Position numbers and translations under genes: made by a program. Under the pieces are notes generated by a model. That model did not search any database, was not told the DNA's origin, and saw only the letters and a list, made by a program, of their open reading frames with translations. Shown here one piece after another: positions 34,620-44,871 of a stretch of 64,000 nucleotides of DNA (position 1 is the first letter of the stretch; each line of letters begins with the position of its first letter). The stretch comes from Nodosilinea nodulosa PCC 7104 (GTDB taxonomy: Bacteria; Cyanobacteriota; Cyanobacteriia; Phormidesmidales; Phormidesmidaceae): assembly GCF_000309385.1 (NCBI RefSeq), contig NZ_JH976537.1:2250966-2314965 (forward strand), written 5' to 3'.

Positions 34620-37412
34620 CTAAGTCTCGGTCTCAGGGGAGGGGTCGCTGGCTTTTTTAGCCGCAGATTTTTTAGCGGTTGAGCGCCCACCCGTGGCCTT
34701 AGTAGATTTAGTCGTGGTAGACCGAGTTGTTTTCTTGGTGCCAGTGGCTTTGGTGCCGGTCGCCTTGGCCGTAGTCTTAGCGGTTTTTTTGGTGCCGCTG
34801 GCCTTACTGGCAGCGGCAGTTTTGGTTGTGCGTGAGGTGGTCGATTTGCCCTTGCCGCCTTTGCCCTTCTTAGTCGACGCTTTGGCGTTAATCCAGCTGA
34901 GCGCCTGCTCTAGGGTAACGGCATCGACTTCAATGCCCTCGGGCACCGAGGCATTGACCTTGCCATGCTTGACGTACAGACCGTAGGGACCGTTGAACAC
35001 CGCCACCGGTTCTTGATCGTCGGGGTGGGCACCCAGGTCTTTGAGGGGATCAACTTTTTTGCGACCGCGTCCGGCTTTGGGCTGGGCCAAAAGCTCCAGG
35101 GCTCGCTCTAGGGTAACGGTGAGCACATCGTCGTCGCCCTTAAGCGATCGGTAGTCGCGCCCGTCCTTGCCCTGGTCGTGGACGATATAGGGGCCAAAAC
35201 GACCCTGCCCCGCCTTGATCCATGCACCGCTGTCGGGATGCTGGCCCAGCTTGCGGGGTAGCCTTAGCAGGCCCACAGCCATCTCCAGAGTAACTGCCTC
35301 GGGCTGAGTACCCTTGGGCAGAGACGCCATTTTGGGCTTGGGATTGTCGTCGGTGGGTTCGCCTAGCTGCACGTAGGGACCGTAGGGGCCTATGCGCAGA
35401 AAAATCGGCTCCCCGGTTTCGGGATGTAGGCCCACTTTGTCGGGGCCTTCAACCTTTTGTTTGATAATGCGCTCAATCTGCTCTCCGTCGAGATCAGCGG
35501 GGGGAACATCCGCTGGAATAGAGGCTTTGACTGATTCTTCCCCGGTGCCAATTTCGACGTAGGGGCCGTAGCGACCAATGCGGATTTTGGCCTCCAGATC
35601 GTCGAGCAGCACCGTGCGGGCGGCGGTGGGGTCAATCTGGGCTTCGCGATCGTGAACCAGGGTTTCTAGCCCCTGATCCCCAGAGTAAAACGCTTTCAGG
35701 TAGGGCAACCAATCGACCTCGCCCGTAGAAATGTCGTCGAGGGTTTGCTCCATGCGCGCGGTGAAATGCACATCCACCAGATCGGGGAAGTTTTGCTCCA
35801 GCAGCTCGGTGACGGCAAAGGCCGTAAAGGTGGGAATCAGGCTGTTGTTGACCAGGCGCACGTAGCCGCGATCGATAATGGTGCCGATTACGGTGGCGTA
35901 GGTGCTGGGTCGGCCAATGCCTTCGCTCTCTAGCGTCTTGACCAGGGTGGCCTCGGTGTAGCGGGCGGGGGGCTGGGTTTCGTGGCCGATCGCCTCTAGC
36001 TCAGCGCAGTTCAGGGCGTCACCCATGGCCAGGGCGGGCAGCAGCACCTCCTGGTCTTCGATCGCCGCATCGGGGTCGTCAGAGCCTTCCACGTAGGCCC
36101 GAAAGAAGCCGGGGAAATCAATCCGCTTGCCAGTGGCGCGGAAGATCGCGTTCTCCACTTCGATCGAGGCGGTGATGTTGGTTTGGCGAGCGTCGGCCAT
36201 CTGGCTGGCGACGGTGCGCTTCCAGATCAGGTCGTAGAGGGCGGCTTCGCGCCCGCCCAGCCCCGTTTCCTTAGGGGTTCTAAAGGTGCTGCCAGCGGGG
36301 CGAATGGCCTCGTGGGCCTCCTGGGCTCCCTTTGATTTGGTGGCGTACTGGCGGGGCTTGGGGCTGAGGTATTCGGTGCCGTATTTAGTGGTTACGCAGG
36401 ATCGAGCGGCAGAAATAGCCTGCTCTGACAGATGTACCGAGTCGGTACGCATGTAGGTGATGTAGCCCTGCTCGTAGAGGTTTTGGGCCACTCGCATGGT
36501 GTCGCGGGCCGATAGCCGCAGCTTGCGGTTGGCCTCCTGCTGCAGCGTGGAGGTTGTAAACGGGGGAGAGGGTTTGCGGTTGTTGGGGCGTTCTTCTAAA
36601 TTGCTGACCGTCCAGGCTCCGGCCTGGAGGCGGGTTTGCAGATCGCGAGCCTGGGCTTCGTCGAGCAGCACCACATCGCGTCCCTCGGCAACGCGCCCCG
36701 TGGCTTCATCAAAGTCGCTGCCGTTGGCCAGACGGGTGCCACCGAGGGAGTGCAGCTTGGCCTCAAAGGCGTTTTCCCCTTTCAGTAGATTGGCTTTTAG
36801 ATCCCAGTAGGAGCCTCTGCGGAAGGCTCGGCGCGCCTGTTCGCGGTTGACCACTACCTTCACCGCCACCGACTGCACCCGGCCCGCCGACAGGCCGCCG
36901 GCAATTTTCTTCCACAGCAAAGGGGAGAGGGTGTAGCCCACCAGGCGGTCTAGAATGCGGCGAGTTTCCTGGGCGTGCACCAGCTGGCTATCGATGTCGC
37001 GGCAGTTGCTGAGGGCCGCCTGGATGGCCTCCTGGGTAATTTCATGGAAGACCATGCGCTTGGTCGGCACTTTGGGGTTTAGCACCTGGAGCAGGTGCCA
37101 GCTGATGCTTTCCCCTTCCCGGTCTTCGTCAGTGGCCAGCACCAGTTCGTCGGCGTCTTTGAGCGCATCTTTAAGGGTTTTGACAACCTTCTTTTTGTCG
37201 CTGGGCACAATGTACAGCGGCGCAAAGTCGTCCTCTGGATTGACCCCGAGCTGAGCCCATTTTTCGCCTTTGACGCTGGCCGGAATTTCACTCGCCGATC
37301 GCGGCAGATCGCGCACGTGACCCATAGACGCCTCGACCCGATACCCCGATGGTAGGTAGTTGCGAATCGTCTTGGCCTTGGTAGGAGACTCGACAATGAC
37401 AAGGGTTGACAT
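34620..37412 (-). CDS. topA: DNA topoisomerase I (type IA)
   Basis: 930 residues. The N-terminal TOPRIM domain has [13 protein letters not shown] and the acidic ATDEDREGE motif; the catalytic Tyr is Y320 in ITYMRTDSV. It relaxes negative supercoils by single-strand passage. Instead of Cys4 zinc fingers, the C-terminal half carries TopA C-terminal repeats ([54 protein letters not shown]). It ends in a tail of about 80 residues very rich in Lys, Thr, Ser and Ala, probably disordered and DNA-binding. This layout is normal for cyanobacteria. Confidence 0.96.
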   Translation of the reverse strand: MSTLVIVESPTKAKTIRNYLPSGYRVEASMGHVRDLPRSASEIPASVKGEKWAQLGVNPEDDFAPLYIVPSDKKKVVKTLKDALKDADELVLATDEDREGESISWHLLQVLNPKVPTKRMVFHEITQEAIQAALSNCRDIDSQLVHAQETRRILDRLVGYTLSPLLWKKIAGGLSAGRVQSVAVKVVVNREQARRAFRRGSYWDLKANLLKGENAFEAKLHSLGGTRLANGSDFDEATGRVAEGRDVVLLDEAQARDLQTRLQAGAWTVSNLEERPNNRKPSPPFTTSTLQQEANRKLRLSARDTMRVAQNLYEQGYITYMRTDSVHLSEQAISAARSCVTTKYGTEYLSPKPRQYATKSKGAQEAHEAIRPAGSTFRTPKETGLGGREAALYDLIWKRTVASQMADARQTNITASIEVENAIFRATGKRIDFPGFFRAYVEGSDDPDAAIEDQEVLLPALAMGDALNCAELEAIGHETQPPARYTEATLVKTLESEGIGRPSTYATVIGTIIDRGYVRLVNNSLIPTFTAFAVTELLEQNFPDLVDVHFTARMEQTLDDISTGEVDWLPYLKAFYSGDQGLETLVHDREAQIDPTAARTVLLDDLEAKIRIGRYGPYVEIGTGEESVKASIPADVPPADLDGEQIERIIKQKVEGPDKVGLHPETGEPIFLRIGPYGPYVQLGEPTDDNPKPKMASLPKGTQPEAVTLEMAVGLLRLPRKLGQHPDSGAWIKAGQGRFGPYIVHDQGKDGRDYRSLKGDDDVLTVTLERALELLAQPKAGRGRKKVDPLKDLGAHPDDQEPVAVFNGPYGLYVKHGKVNASVPEGIEVDAVTLEQALSWINAKASTKKGKGGKGKSTTSRTTKTAAASKASGTKKTAKTTAKATGTKATGTKKTTRSTTTKSTKATGGRSTAKKSAAKKASDPSPETET

Positions 37413-37857
37413 AGGGCTGCTGGCGCTTCGGTGGTAATCGTTAGCAATCGCGGTGAGGCTTTTTCGCCTAGGGGATTAACCTTAACCTACAGAATTGGCA
37501 GGTGAATGGTCCAGATGATCAACACTGTACTGCACACCTACCGAACTGCCGGGATCCTCGGCTATGAAAACTTAACCATTGGGAACCCGTTAGGGAGCTA
37601 TACGCTAAATAAATAGATCATTCCGCTAACTATCGTCCAGTCATGCCCAAATTAACGCACTGGGTAACGTTCAGGTAGCTCCAGTGGCCAGTCGATGCAG
37701 CAGAGCCAGCTGGTCGGGGCGCTGCGATCGCGCTACTATCTGCCCAGGCCAGGGCGATCGCCACCGCAATCGCAACCATTGAGCGATCGCCCCTGGTCAC
37801 TGCACAACTGAACTGGTACGGTTAGTAGTAATCTCGCAGAAAAGAGAAAAGGTACCC
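37413..37857. other. Divergent intergenic region between topA and ndhB
   Basis: 445 bp without a gene. It holds at least three GCGATCGC-type octamers or partial ones clustered at 37727-37792, which may favour recombination or methylation-related functions. A purine-rich AGAAAAGAGAAAAGG just before the ndhB ATG is the likely ribosome site. No operator was recognised. Confidence 0.6.
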
Positions 37858-39411
37858 ATGGATCTCGTCAACCTCGGGGCACAGCTCAACGCTGGCACTA
37901 TCTGGCCGGAGGCCGTTCTGTTGGCCACGATTTTGGTGATTTTGGTGGGCGACCTGATCCAGGGCCGCTCGTCTTCGGCCTGGACCCCCTACGCGGCGAT
38001 CGCGGGCGGCCTGGGGGCCACCGCAGTTCTGGTCATGCAGTGGTCTATGACCAACCCGGTTGGGTTTTTAGGGGCCTTCAACGCCGACGACCTGAGCATT
38101 GTGTTTCGCGGCATTATCGTGCTTTCGGCGGTGGTAACGGTGCCGATGTCGATTCGCTACGTCGAGCAATCGGGCACCTCCCTGGCCGAATTTTTGGTGA
38201 TTTTGCTCACCGCCACCCTGGGGGGAATGTTCCTCTCCGGGGCCAGCGAGCTGGTGATGATCTTTGTCTCCCTGGAGACCCTGAGTATTTCGTCGTACCT
38301 GCTGACCGGCTACATGAAGCGCGACCCCCGCTCTAATGAAGCAGCGCTCAAATACCTGCTGATTGGAGCGGCGAGTTCAGCTATTTTCCTCTACGGCTCG
38401 TCGCTGCTGTACGGGCTGTCGGGCGGGGAAACCCGGCTGAGCGCGATCGCTACCAGCATTGTGGGCGATGGCACCGAGGCCCCCATCGGCCTGGTGGTCG
38501 CCCTGGTATTTGTAATCGCCGGTATCGCCTTCAAAATTGCCGCCGTCCCCTTTCACCAGTGGACTCCAGACGTCTACGAGGGCTCTCCCACTCCGGTGGT
38601 AGCCTTCCTGTCGGTCGGCTCTAAAACCGCTGGCTTTGCCCTGGCCATTCGCCTGCTGGTCACGGCCTTTCCGCTGGTGTCGGAGCAGTGGCACTTCGTG
38701 TTCACCGCCCTGGCGATTTTGAGTATGGTGCTGGGCAACGTGGTGGCCCTGGCCCAAACCAGCATGAAGCGTCTGCTGGCCTACTCCTCCATTGGTCAGG
38801 CCGGATTTTTGATGATTGGCCTGGTCGTGGGCACCGATGCGGGCTATGCCAGCATGCTCTTTTACCTGTTCATTTATCTGTTCATGAACCTGGGCGGCTT
38901 CACCTGCGTCATCTTGTTTTCGCTGCGCACCGGCACCGACCAGATCAGCGAGTATGCCGGGCTGTATCAAAAAGATCCGCTGCTCACCCTCGGCCTCAGC
39001 ATTTGCCTGCTGTCCCTGGGAGGCATTCCGCCCATGGCCGGCTTCTTCGGCAAGATCTATATTTTCTGGGCGGGCTGGCAGGCCGGGGCCTACGGGCTGG
39101 TGCTGGTGGGCCTGGTTACCAGCGTGATTTCGATCTACTACTACATCCGCGTCATCAAGATGATGGTGGTGAAAGAGCCCCAGGAAATGTCCGACGCCGT
39201 CAAGGGCTACCCCGCCATTCGCTGGGATCTGCCCGGTCTGCGCCCCATGCAGGTGAGCCTGATTTTGGCGGTGGTCGCCACCTCGCTGGCGGGAATTTTG
39301 TCTAACCCGCTATTTACGATCGCCAACAACGCCGTTACCCAAACGCCCATGCTGCAAAGCCCTGCGGCCCAGGTAGCGGTTACCCCCACAGGCAACGCGG
39401 CGCAGAACTAG
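37858..39411 (+). CDS. ndhB: NAD(P)H-quinone oxidoreductase subunit 2 (NdhB)
   Basis: 517 residues and about 14 membrane helices, as expected for the proton-pumping NuoN/NdhB subunit of cyanobacterial NDH-1, which serves respiration, cyclic electron flow and CO2 uptake. Family segments seen are [68 protein letters not shown] and [19 protein letters not shown]. The Glu and Lys residues of the proton channel lie in these helices. The ATG is preceded by a purine-rich site. The gene stands alone, as is common for ndhB. Confidence 0.97.
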   Translation: MDLVNLGAQLNAGTIWPEAVLLATILVILVGDLIQGRSSSAWTPYAAIAGGLGATAVLVMQWSMTNPVGFLGAFNADDLSIVFRGIIVLSAVVTVPMSIRYVEQSGTSLAEFLVILLTATLGGMFLSGASELVMIFVSLETLSISSYLLTGYMKRDPRSNEAALKYLLIGAASSAIFLYGSSLLYGLSGGETRLSAIATSIVGDGTEAPIGLVVALVFVIAGIAFKIAAVPFHQWTPDVYEGSPTPVVAFLSVGSKTAGFALAIRLLVTAFPLVSEQWHFVFTALAILSMVLGNVVALAQTSMKRLLAYSSIGQAGFLMIGLVVGTDAGYASMLFYLFIYLFMNLGGFTCVILFSLRTGTDQISEYAGLYQKDPLLTLGLSICLLSLGGIPPMAGFFGKIYIFWAGWQAGAYGLVLVGLVTSVISIYYYIRVIKMMVVKEPQEMSDAVKGYPAIRWDLPGLRPMQVSLILAVVATSLAGILSNPLFTIANNAVTQTPMLQSPAAQVAVTPTGNAAQN

Positions 39412-39449
39412 CGGTCTGTTAAGCTGAATCTGTAGATTAAATGAGACGC

Positions 39450-39490
39450 CAGTGGAACCCAGAAAAGCCTATGGCTGTTGGGTTTCACTG
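39450..39490 (+). terminator. Stem-loop downstream of ndhB
   Basis: A 12-bp stem CAGTGGAACCCA / TGGGTTTCACTG (one G-T type mismatch) with a 17-nt loop begins 39 nt after the ndhB stop. There is no T-run, so it may be an RNA 3'-end or weak terminator. Confidence 0.6.
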
Positions 39491-39603
39491 CGTTCCAAGC
39501 AACCTACAAGATGATTCAATCTTGAGTTTGACAAAGCACTACTTCTTCAGAACGCATGCTTTTGGGACGAGGTATCGAGCCTGAGCATTTTCTAGCACCG
39601 CTG

Positions 39604-39709
39604 GGCGCAAATCAAACCTCTGCTCCAACTCCTCTAGACCCCTGCCTTCTTGCGCCCCACCCCCTTGCGATCGATTGGCAAAGTAAAAAACTATGCCCCA
39701 GTCTCCTAG
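39604..39709 (-). repeat. 3'-UTR repeat element, copy D
   Basis: On the minus strand the stop codon of the multi-GAF gene sits inside the element's terminus (CCTAGGAGACTGGGGCATAG). G-runs follow (GGGGGTGGGG, GGCAGGGG) and then GGAGTTGGAGCAGAGG and TTTGATTTGCG, homologous to the second half of copies C and E. It is more diverged than A, B, C and E. Confidence 0.6.
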
Positions 39710-42564
39710 GTAGGGCGCGGATAGCTGACCTCTGTGGACGATACTGCGTCGATTAGCGGCTTGGTTTTAGTCTGCTCTGGGTAGGCGGCCAGGGGCAGCA
39801 AAAGGCGGCTGTGGGTGCGGCCATCGTCGAGGGTAGAGAAGCTAATTTCACCCCCTAGCTGATCGATGAGCATTTTGCAGATGGCCAGGTGCAGGCCCGG
39901 TGGGCCGTCTAGGGTGGAAGGGGTCAATACGTCCGTGGGCTGGCTCTGGCCAAGTTCTTCTAGCAGCCGGGGTGGGCACTGCCCATCGTCGGTGACCGAG
40001 AGCTCCACCCAGTCTAGGTTGAGCACCCGACACCAGAGGTCAATCCGACCTCCCACCGGGGAACGATTGCAGGCAGCGGCCATGACCTCGTAGAGAATTA
40101 GCTCCAGCTTAACCATGTCGCCGCCTAGCACAACGTTGCTTTCGTTGTGCACCTTAGACCACAGCTGACGGGCCTCTAAAATTGGGTTAACCCGCTCTAC
40201 CAGGCGATTGAGCAGGCTGATCAGGGGCAGAGTCTGATGCTGCCGATGGAGCTGCCACCGCTCACCCACCAGCACCACTTCGGCATTTTCCATCACGGCG
40301 GCAATCTGGCCGTAGAGCAGCTGTAGCTCGCCTGCGATCGCGGTGTCTTTGGCCTGGAGATGGGCCAAATCCTGGGCCAGCTTGCCCAGCATGCGGTAGA
40401 GATCCTCCAGGCGGTGGTGTTTGTACCAGTTGAGATTTTCGAGCTCCTGACGCTGCTGAACCAGCATGGTGGTCATGGCCAGATGCCGCCGCGACCAGGC
40501 CAGCTGACTGGTCAGCAGCTTAAAGATGGTGAAATGGTGATTAGCCCACTGGCGATGGGGTGGAGATACCGCCACCGCAATGCCCGCTACCGCATGGGAC
40601 GGGGCGGTTCTCAGGGCGGTAATCAGCAGGCGACTGCCGGAGGCGGCTCTGAACCAGGCCCTGGTTTCGTCGGGCAGCTCATCGACGCAGAGGGGCAGCA
40701 GGCCATCGGTTTGCAGCGCCCAGTTGATCAGGGCATCGGAGCTGACCGGAATCGGATGGTGGGTATCTACGCTGACGCTGGTGTCTTGGCTGACCATCTG
40801 GGTCACAGTGGCGGTGGCACTGCCCGGCTGCCAACTCACCAGCAGGGCCGACGAGCCGTGCAGCAGCTGCATGATATGTTGCAGGGTAATTTGCTCTAGC
40901 TGGTCGGGTTGTAGCCCCTTATGGAGCGCCTGCAACCCCCACTGAATCGACTCATAGATGTGCTGCTGCTGATCGAGCTGGCGCTGGAGCTGCCACTGGT
41001 GCAAAATCACGCCGATCTGGCGGGCGACGGCCTCAAACAGCGACTGCTCGGTGGTGGTCCACTGGCGGCTGATGGTGTCGCAGATCAGCACTATGCCCTC
41101 GGGGGCATTGCCGGGGGCGACATTGCCGACCAGCACGGCCTGGGCACCCAGTTCTAGCAGGTGGGGGCGCCAGGCCATCAGCTTGAGTTCATGGGTCAAA
41201 TTGTCGATGCTAATGGCTGACGGGCTACGCTCTAGCATTTGCCCGTCGACGTCGTCTAGGCAAGGCCACAGCATGGGCACTCCACGGGGACGGCTGGCCT
41301 GACTTTGAAAGCAGAGGTCGTAGCCGTTGCGATCGGGATTGAACAACAGCACAAAAAACTGCTGAATACCCAGCCGATCTTGCAGCACCGCAAAGCAGGT
41401 TTGCAGGGTGTGGTGCCAGTCCACATCGCCGTGGATGCCCTGAATTACCCCGGTGGTGAGGTGTTGATCGAGCTCGGTTTGGCGCACGCTTTCCTTGGCC
41501 GTAGCGCTGGGTAGGGCAACGCTGAGCAGCTGGGCCGTGCCAATTAAAAACTGCTTTTCCGGCTCTTCCCAAATGCGGGGAGCGGTGCCCTCCACCGATA
41601 AAAAGCCCATCAGATCTCCCTGGCGGCTGATCGGGGCGATCATCAGCGATTGGGCCTGGAGCTGCTGCATCAGGCGATCGGAGACAATGGTTTTGAGCGC
41701 CCCACGGCTTTCGCCCACCACCACCAGCTGCTGGTTGCCCAGCGCCTGGTAGAGGCCGCGCACCTCGTCGACGGCAATGTGCAGCGAGCGATCGTCCTCG
41801 GGCGCCGTGGAACGCACCGCTGGCCCAGGCGTACGCTGCCAAAAATAGTTGCCCTTGGGCTCAAACCAGAAAATGCGGGTGCGGTGGGGCGCGATAAACC
41901 GCTGAGTTTCGCGCACGACCTCTTTGAGCTGGCTGTCGATGTCGGGCAGAGCGCCCAAGCGGCCAATTAGGGCGAGCAGGGGCTGCTCCAGGCGCTTGGT
42001 CTGCATTCGCTGACGGTCGGTTTCAAAGTGGTGCAGCGCTTCGGCCAGTTCACCCAGAACAATGGCCAGGTACGAGCGTTCGCCCAGGGATGCACTTTTT
42101 CCCCAGTCGGGGGAGGCCAGCACCAGCAGGCCAAAGCAAACCTCCTGACGCTTGATGGGAAAGACAATGGCGCTTTGCAGCGTCAGCTGCTTGGCAATGG
42201 TGCCCCACTCCCCAGCCCGAATTTCGTTTTGCAGATCGGCCACAATTAGGGGACGCTGCTGCACCACCACCTGCTCCATCACATCCCCAGGGGTGAGGTT
42301 GATCATGGTGCGAATAGAGCGCATGGGCCGGGGGCTGTGGCAGCCCTTGGTCACCAGGCGGTGGTTAACACGGTCGTACAAGCCGATCCAGGCCACTTCG
42401 AAGGCGAATTCCTGGTGCACATGGTCGAGGGCCAGGGTAATCGCTTCTTCTGCCGTCATGGCGCCCCGCAGCGCCTTGAGCATGCGCGACAGAGACATGA
42501 TTTGGTGGTCGTGCCGGTCGGAGGAAGAATCGTGGGGTTGGGATTGCGCCATTGGCGTCAACAC
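39706..42564 (-). CDS. Multi-GAF sensor protein with degenerate histidine-kinase core
   Basis: 952 residues, soluble. At least three GAF-type domains can be traced (about 35-190, 210-370 and 390-545), with a fourth probable at about 560-700; this count is approximate. The C-terminal region (about 720-940) has the shape of a kinase core, but no SHELR-type phosphoacceptor (only HHRLEDLYRM). The ATPase domain keeps an N-box-like LILYEVMAAACN, a DDG motif and GLHLAICKMLIDQLGGEI. It is probably a pseudokinase or ligand sensor that acts through partners. The start is GTG at 42564, or ATG at 42552. Confidence 0.7.
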   Translation of the reverse strand: MLTPMAQSQPHDSSSDRHDHQIMSLSRMLKALRGAMTAEEAITLALDHVHQEFAFEVAWIGLYDRVNHRLVTKGCHSPRPMRSIRTMINLTPGDVMEQVVVQQRPLIVADLQNEIRAGEWGTIAKQLTLQSAIVFPIKRQEVCFGLLVLASPDWGKSASLGERSYLAIVLGELAEALHHFETDRQRMQTKRLEQPLLALIGRLGALPDIDSQLKEVVRETQRFIAPHRTRIFWFEPKGNYFWQRTPGPAVRSTAPEDDRSLHIAVDEVRGLYQALGNQQLVVVGESRGALKTIVSDRLMQQLQAQSLMIAPISRQGDLMGFLSVEGTAPRIWEEPEKQFLIGTAQLLSVALPSATAKESVRQTELDQHLTTGVIQGIHGDVDWHHTLQTCFAVLQDRLGIQQFFVLLFNPDRNGYDLCFQSQASRPRGVPMLWPCLDDVDGQMLERSPSAISIDNLTHELKLMAWRPHLLELGAQAVLVGNVAPGNAPEGIVLICDTISRQWTTTEQSLFEAVARQIGVILHQWQLQRQLDQQQHIYESIQWGLQALHKGLQPDQLEQITLQHIMQLLHGSSALLVSWQPGSATATVTQMVSQDTSVSVDTHHPIPVSSDALINWALQTDGLLPLCVDELPDETRAWFRAASGSRLLITALRTAPSHAVAGIAVAVSPPHRQWANHHFTIFKLLTSQLAWSRRHLAMTTMLVQQRQELENLNWYKHHRLEDLYRMLGKLAQDLAHLQAKDTAIAGELQLLYGQIAAVMENAEVVLVGERWQLHRQHQTLPLISLLNRLVERVNPILEARQLWSKVHNESNVVLGGDMVKLELILYEVMAAACNRSPVGGRIDLWCRVLNLDWVELSVTDDGQCPPRLLEELGQSQPTDVLTPSTLDGPPGLHLAICKMLIDQLGGEISFSTLDDGRTHSRLLLPLAAYPEQTKTKPLIDAVSSTEVSYPRPT

Positions 42565-42961
42565 TCGCTTCGGTTGCAGGAAGGGATCGGTACATAGACA
42601 GCTGGCCTGGGTCTAAGCTAACCCAATCCCAGCTCCCCAGAATTGTCCAGGGCGCTAATCTCACCGACCAGGATTGCCTCGGCTGAGGTCCTGAAATAGA
42701 ACCATACTGGCCGAGCTATGGCGGGTTGATTGCTGTAGACTCCACCCAGATCTGCCTAGCGGCCGCAAGCTAACCCCGCAGGACTGCTTTAATGGAGAGG
42801 GTTGTAGGCGATCGCCCCTGGGGACGAATTTTTGACCATGCAGCACCCCATCTCCCAAGGCCGCTAACCGTTGTGCTCACCTGGCGTGCTCCATCGTTGC
42901 AAAGGCCACTGGCAGCCAGAATGTACCTGTAGCCTGAATATCAGTTTACCCCGCCCACCGT
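42565..42961. other. Divergent gene-free region before pyrD
   Basis: About 400 bp between the multi-GAF gene start and pyrD. No gene, repeat family or strong operator was recognised. Short frames here lack family-like sequence. Confidence 0.55.
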
Positions 42962-44122
42962 TTGCATTCACCACTACAGTCTGTGAAAGATCCCTACCGC
43001 CAGTTTGTGCGCCCGCTGCTGTTTCACGGCGTCACCCTTGACCCAGAATTTCTCCACCACCGCATGATGGATTTGCTGACCTGGCTAGGGCAGCCGGGCA
43101 AGTCTGCCCTGATGGAACACATTCGCCCCAGGCTGCAACAGCAGTTTTGCCTCCGCGCCCCCCAGTTGGCCCAGACCTGCTGGGGCCTAAACTTTGCCAA
43201 CCCCCTGGGCCTGGCAGCGGGCTTTGACAAGGATGGCACAGCGGCTCTGGCCTGGCCCCTGCTGGGCTTTGGCTTTGCTGAACTGGGCACAGTCACCCGT
43301 CACCCCCAGCCGGGAAATCCCCAGCCGCGCCTGTTTCGCCTGGTGCAGGATGAAGCGGTGCTAAACCGCATGGGCTTTAACAACGATGGTGCTGAAATCC
43401 TGGCCGAACGGCTGGGGGAATACTGGGCCACTGAGCGGCCCAGTATTCCCATCGGCATTAACCTGGGCAAATCGAAGGTGACCAAGCTAGCCGATGCCGC
43501 TGAGGACTATCGGTTTAGCTTTCAGCGGCTCTACCCCTACGGCGACTACTTTGTGGTGAACGTGTCGTCGCCCAACACGCCGGGGCTGCGATCGCTTCAG
43601 GCCGCAGACCAGCTGGCTCCTATTTTGGCGGCTCTACAGGAGGAAAACAGAGCTGGTAAGCCGATTTTGGTCAAAATTGCCCCCGATCTGGCCTGGCCCG
43701 ACATCGATGCGGTGATCGATTTGGCCCTTAGCCACGGCCTGGCGGGCATCATTGCCACCAACACCACCACTGCCCGCACCGGACTCAAAACTAAAAGCCT
43801 GCTCCAAACGGGCAATTTGGTTGCCGAAGAGGCCGGTGGCATCAGCGGTGCCCCGCTGCGCCAGCGCTCCACCGAGGTGATTCACTACATCTATCAGCGC
43901 ACCGGAGGCAGTCTGCCCATTGTGGGGGTAGGGGGCATTTTTACCGCCGCCGATGCCTGGGAAAAAATCACCGCCGGGGCAACTTTGCTCCAGACCTACA
44001 CCGGCTGGATCTATGAAGGCCCCTGGATGGTGCGCCGAGTGCTCGAAGGGTTATTGGCTAAGCTCGATGAACACCAGCTCACCACAATTGCCGATGCGGT
44101 GGGGCTGAATCACCGAGCTTAG
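42962..44122 (+). CDS. pyrD: Dihydroorotate dehydrogenase, quinone-dependent (class 2)
   Basis: 386 residues from a TTG; GTG at 42983 (VKDPYRQFVRPLLF) is an equally good start. Class 2 features are an N-terminal membrane-associating helix segment (residues 10-40), LGLAAGFDKDGTA, GFGFAELGTVTRHPQPGNPQPRLFR, and the catalytic base Ser in NVSSPNTPGLR. FMN site motifs IIATNTTTAR and GVGGIFTAADAWEKI follow. It oxidises dihydroorotate to orotate in pyrimidine synthesis and passes electrons to the quinone pool. It converges on a small secreted-protein gene. Confidence 0.95.
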   Translation: MHSPLQSVKDPYRQFVRPLLFHGVTLDPEFLHHRMMDLLTWLGQPGKSALMEHIRPRLQQQFCLRAPQLAQTCWGLNFANPLGLAAGFDKDGTAALAWPLLGFGFAELGTVTRHPQPGNPQPRLFRLVQDEAVLNRMGFNNDGAEILAERLGEYWATERPSIPIGINLGKSKVTKLADAAEDYRFSFQRLYPYGDYFVVNVSSPNTPGLRSLQAADQLAPILAALQEENRAGKPILVKIAPDLAWPDIDAVIDLALSHGLAGIIATNTTTARTGLKTKSLLQTGNLVAEEAGGISGAPLRQRSTEVIHYIYQRTGGSLPIVGVGGIFTAADAWEKITAGATLLQTYTGWIYEGPWMVRRVLEGLLAKLDEHQLTTIADAVGLNHRA

Positions 44123-44137
44123 GGTGTTGCCCGCTTA

Positions 44138-44479
44138 CTAACGGCCAGGGGTAATTTTCTTCACCAAATCCTTAGCTTCTTCAGCCAGGCTCTCCTGATC
44201 AGGGTTTTCCCGGCGGTATTGCTTGAGATTTTCCTCATAGTTTTTTTGCACGCCCTTGGGGTCGTCAATCACCTCTAGGGCCTCGTCGTAGGCCTGATCG
44301 CGGGGTTCTGCGCTCATCGTCTTATCTACCGTCGCAGCAGGGGTGCTGCCTGCGGTAGCGGCGGCGGCCGGCTGATGGGCCAGCATTAGCCCACTCATTA
44401 GACCGACTAAGCAGGCGATCGCAAGGGACTGGAAATGGCGGCTGAGCCAGGCTTGGGCAAGAGTGATGAAACGTTTCAT
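44138..44479 (-). CDS. Small exported protein, unknown function
   Basis: 113 residues. A signal peptide is likely: basic MKRF then a hydrophobic helix at about 17-33 (LAIACLVGLMSGLMLAH) with an AAAA site near residue 40. The mature part (about 70 residues) is charged and helical: RDQAYDEALEVIDDPKGVQKNYEENLKQYRRENPD. I do not recognise the family with certainty; similar small acidic exported proteins occur across cyanobacteria. Confidence 0.65.
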   Translation of the reverse strand: MKRFITLAQAWLSRHFQSLAIACLVGLMSGLMLAHQPAAAATAGSTPAATVDKTMSAEPRDQAYDEALEVIDDPKGVQKNYEENLKQYRRENPDQESLAEEAKDLVKKITPGR

Positions 44480-44871
44480 ATCGGTTCCTCAGGCAGGATT
44501 TGAGCTATCAGGACATGTGCTGCGTCGGGGCGTGCAACCATGCATTGCCGACACCGCAGTGCAGACTAACCTGTATCGTACGTAACCCCATGGCGACCCC
44601 TCTCTACCCTCCGGCACATTCGACGGGCTGAGGTTTTGGGGCACTGGGCCGCCGACCTGCAGAAAATTGAGGCCTTGCCTGGTTCTAACTGGGCATTAGC
44701 ACAGGCTTGAGGATTGTGGAAAACCCCATGGCCCGGTTTTTGCCTGGGCACCCTGGTCGTTTACGGTGGGGGATTTACTACTGTACGATGGTTGCCTGTG
44801 TAAAATTTCGGCCAGGTCAGGCATCGGCGCTGGGTTTGTGCGGCGCTTTGGGGCTGGGGCTACCGGAATAG
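44480..44871. other. Divergent gene-free region
   Basis: About 390 bp between the small exported protein gene and the glycosyltransferase-GtrA gene. No gene or repeat copy was recognised. The region likely holds promoters for both genes, but no clear boxes stand out. Confidence 0.5.

Noticed and set aside
39556-39756. Small open frame after ndhB
   Set aside because: It lies across repeat element D and the end of the convergent gene, with no conserved residues.
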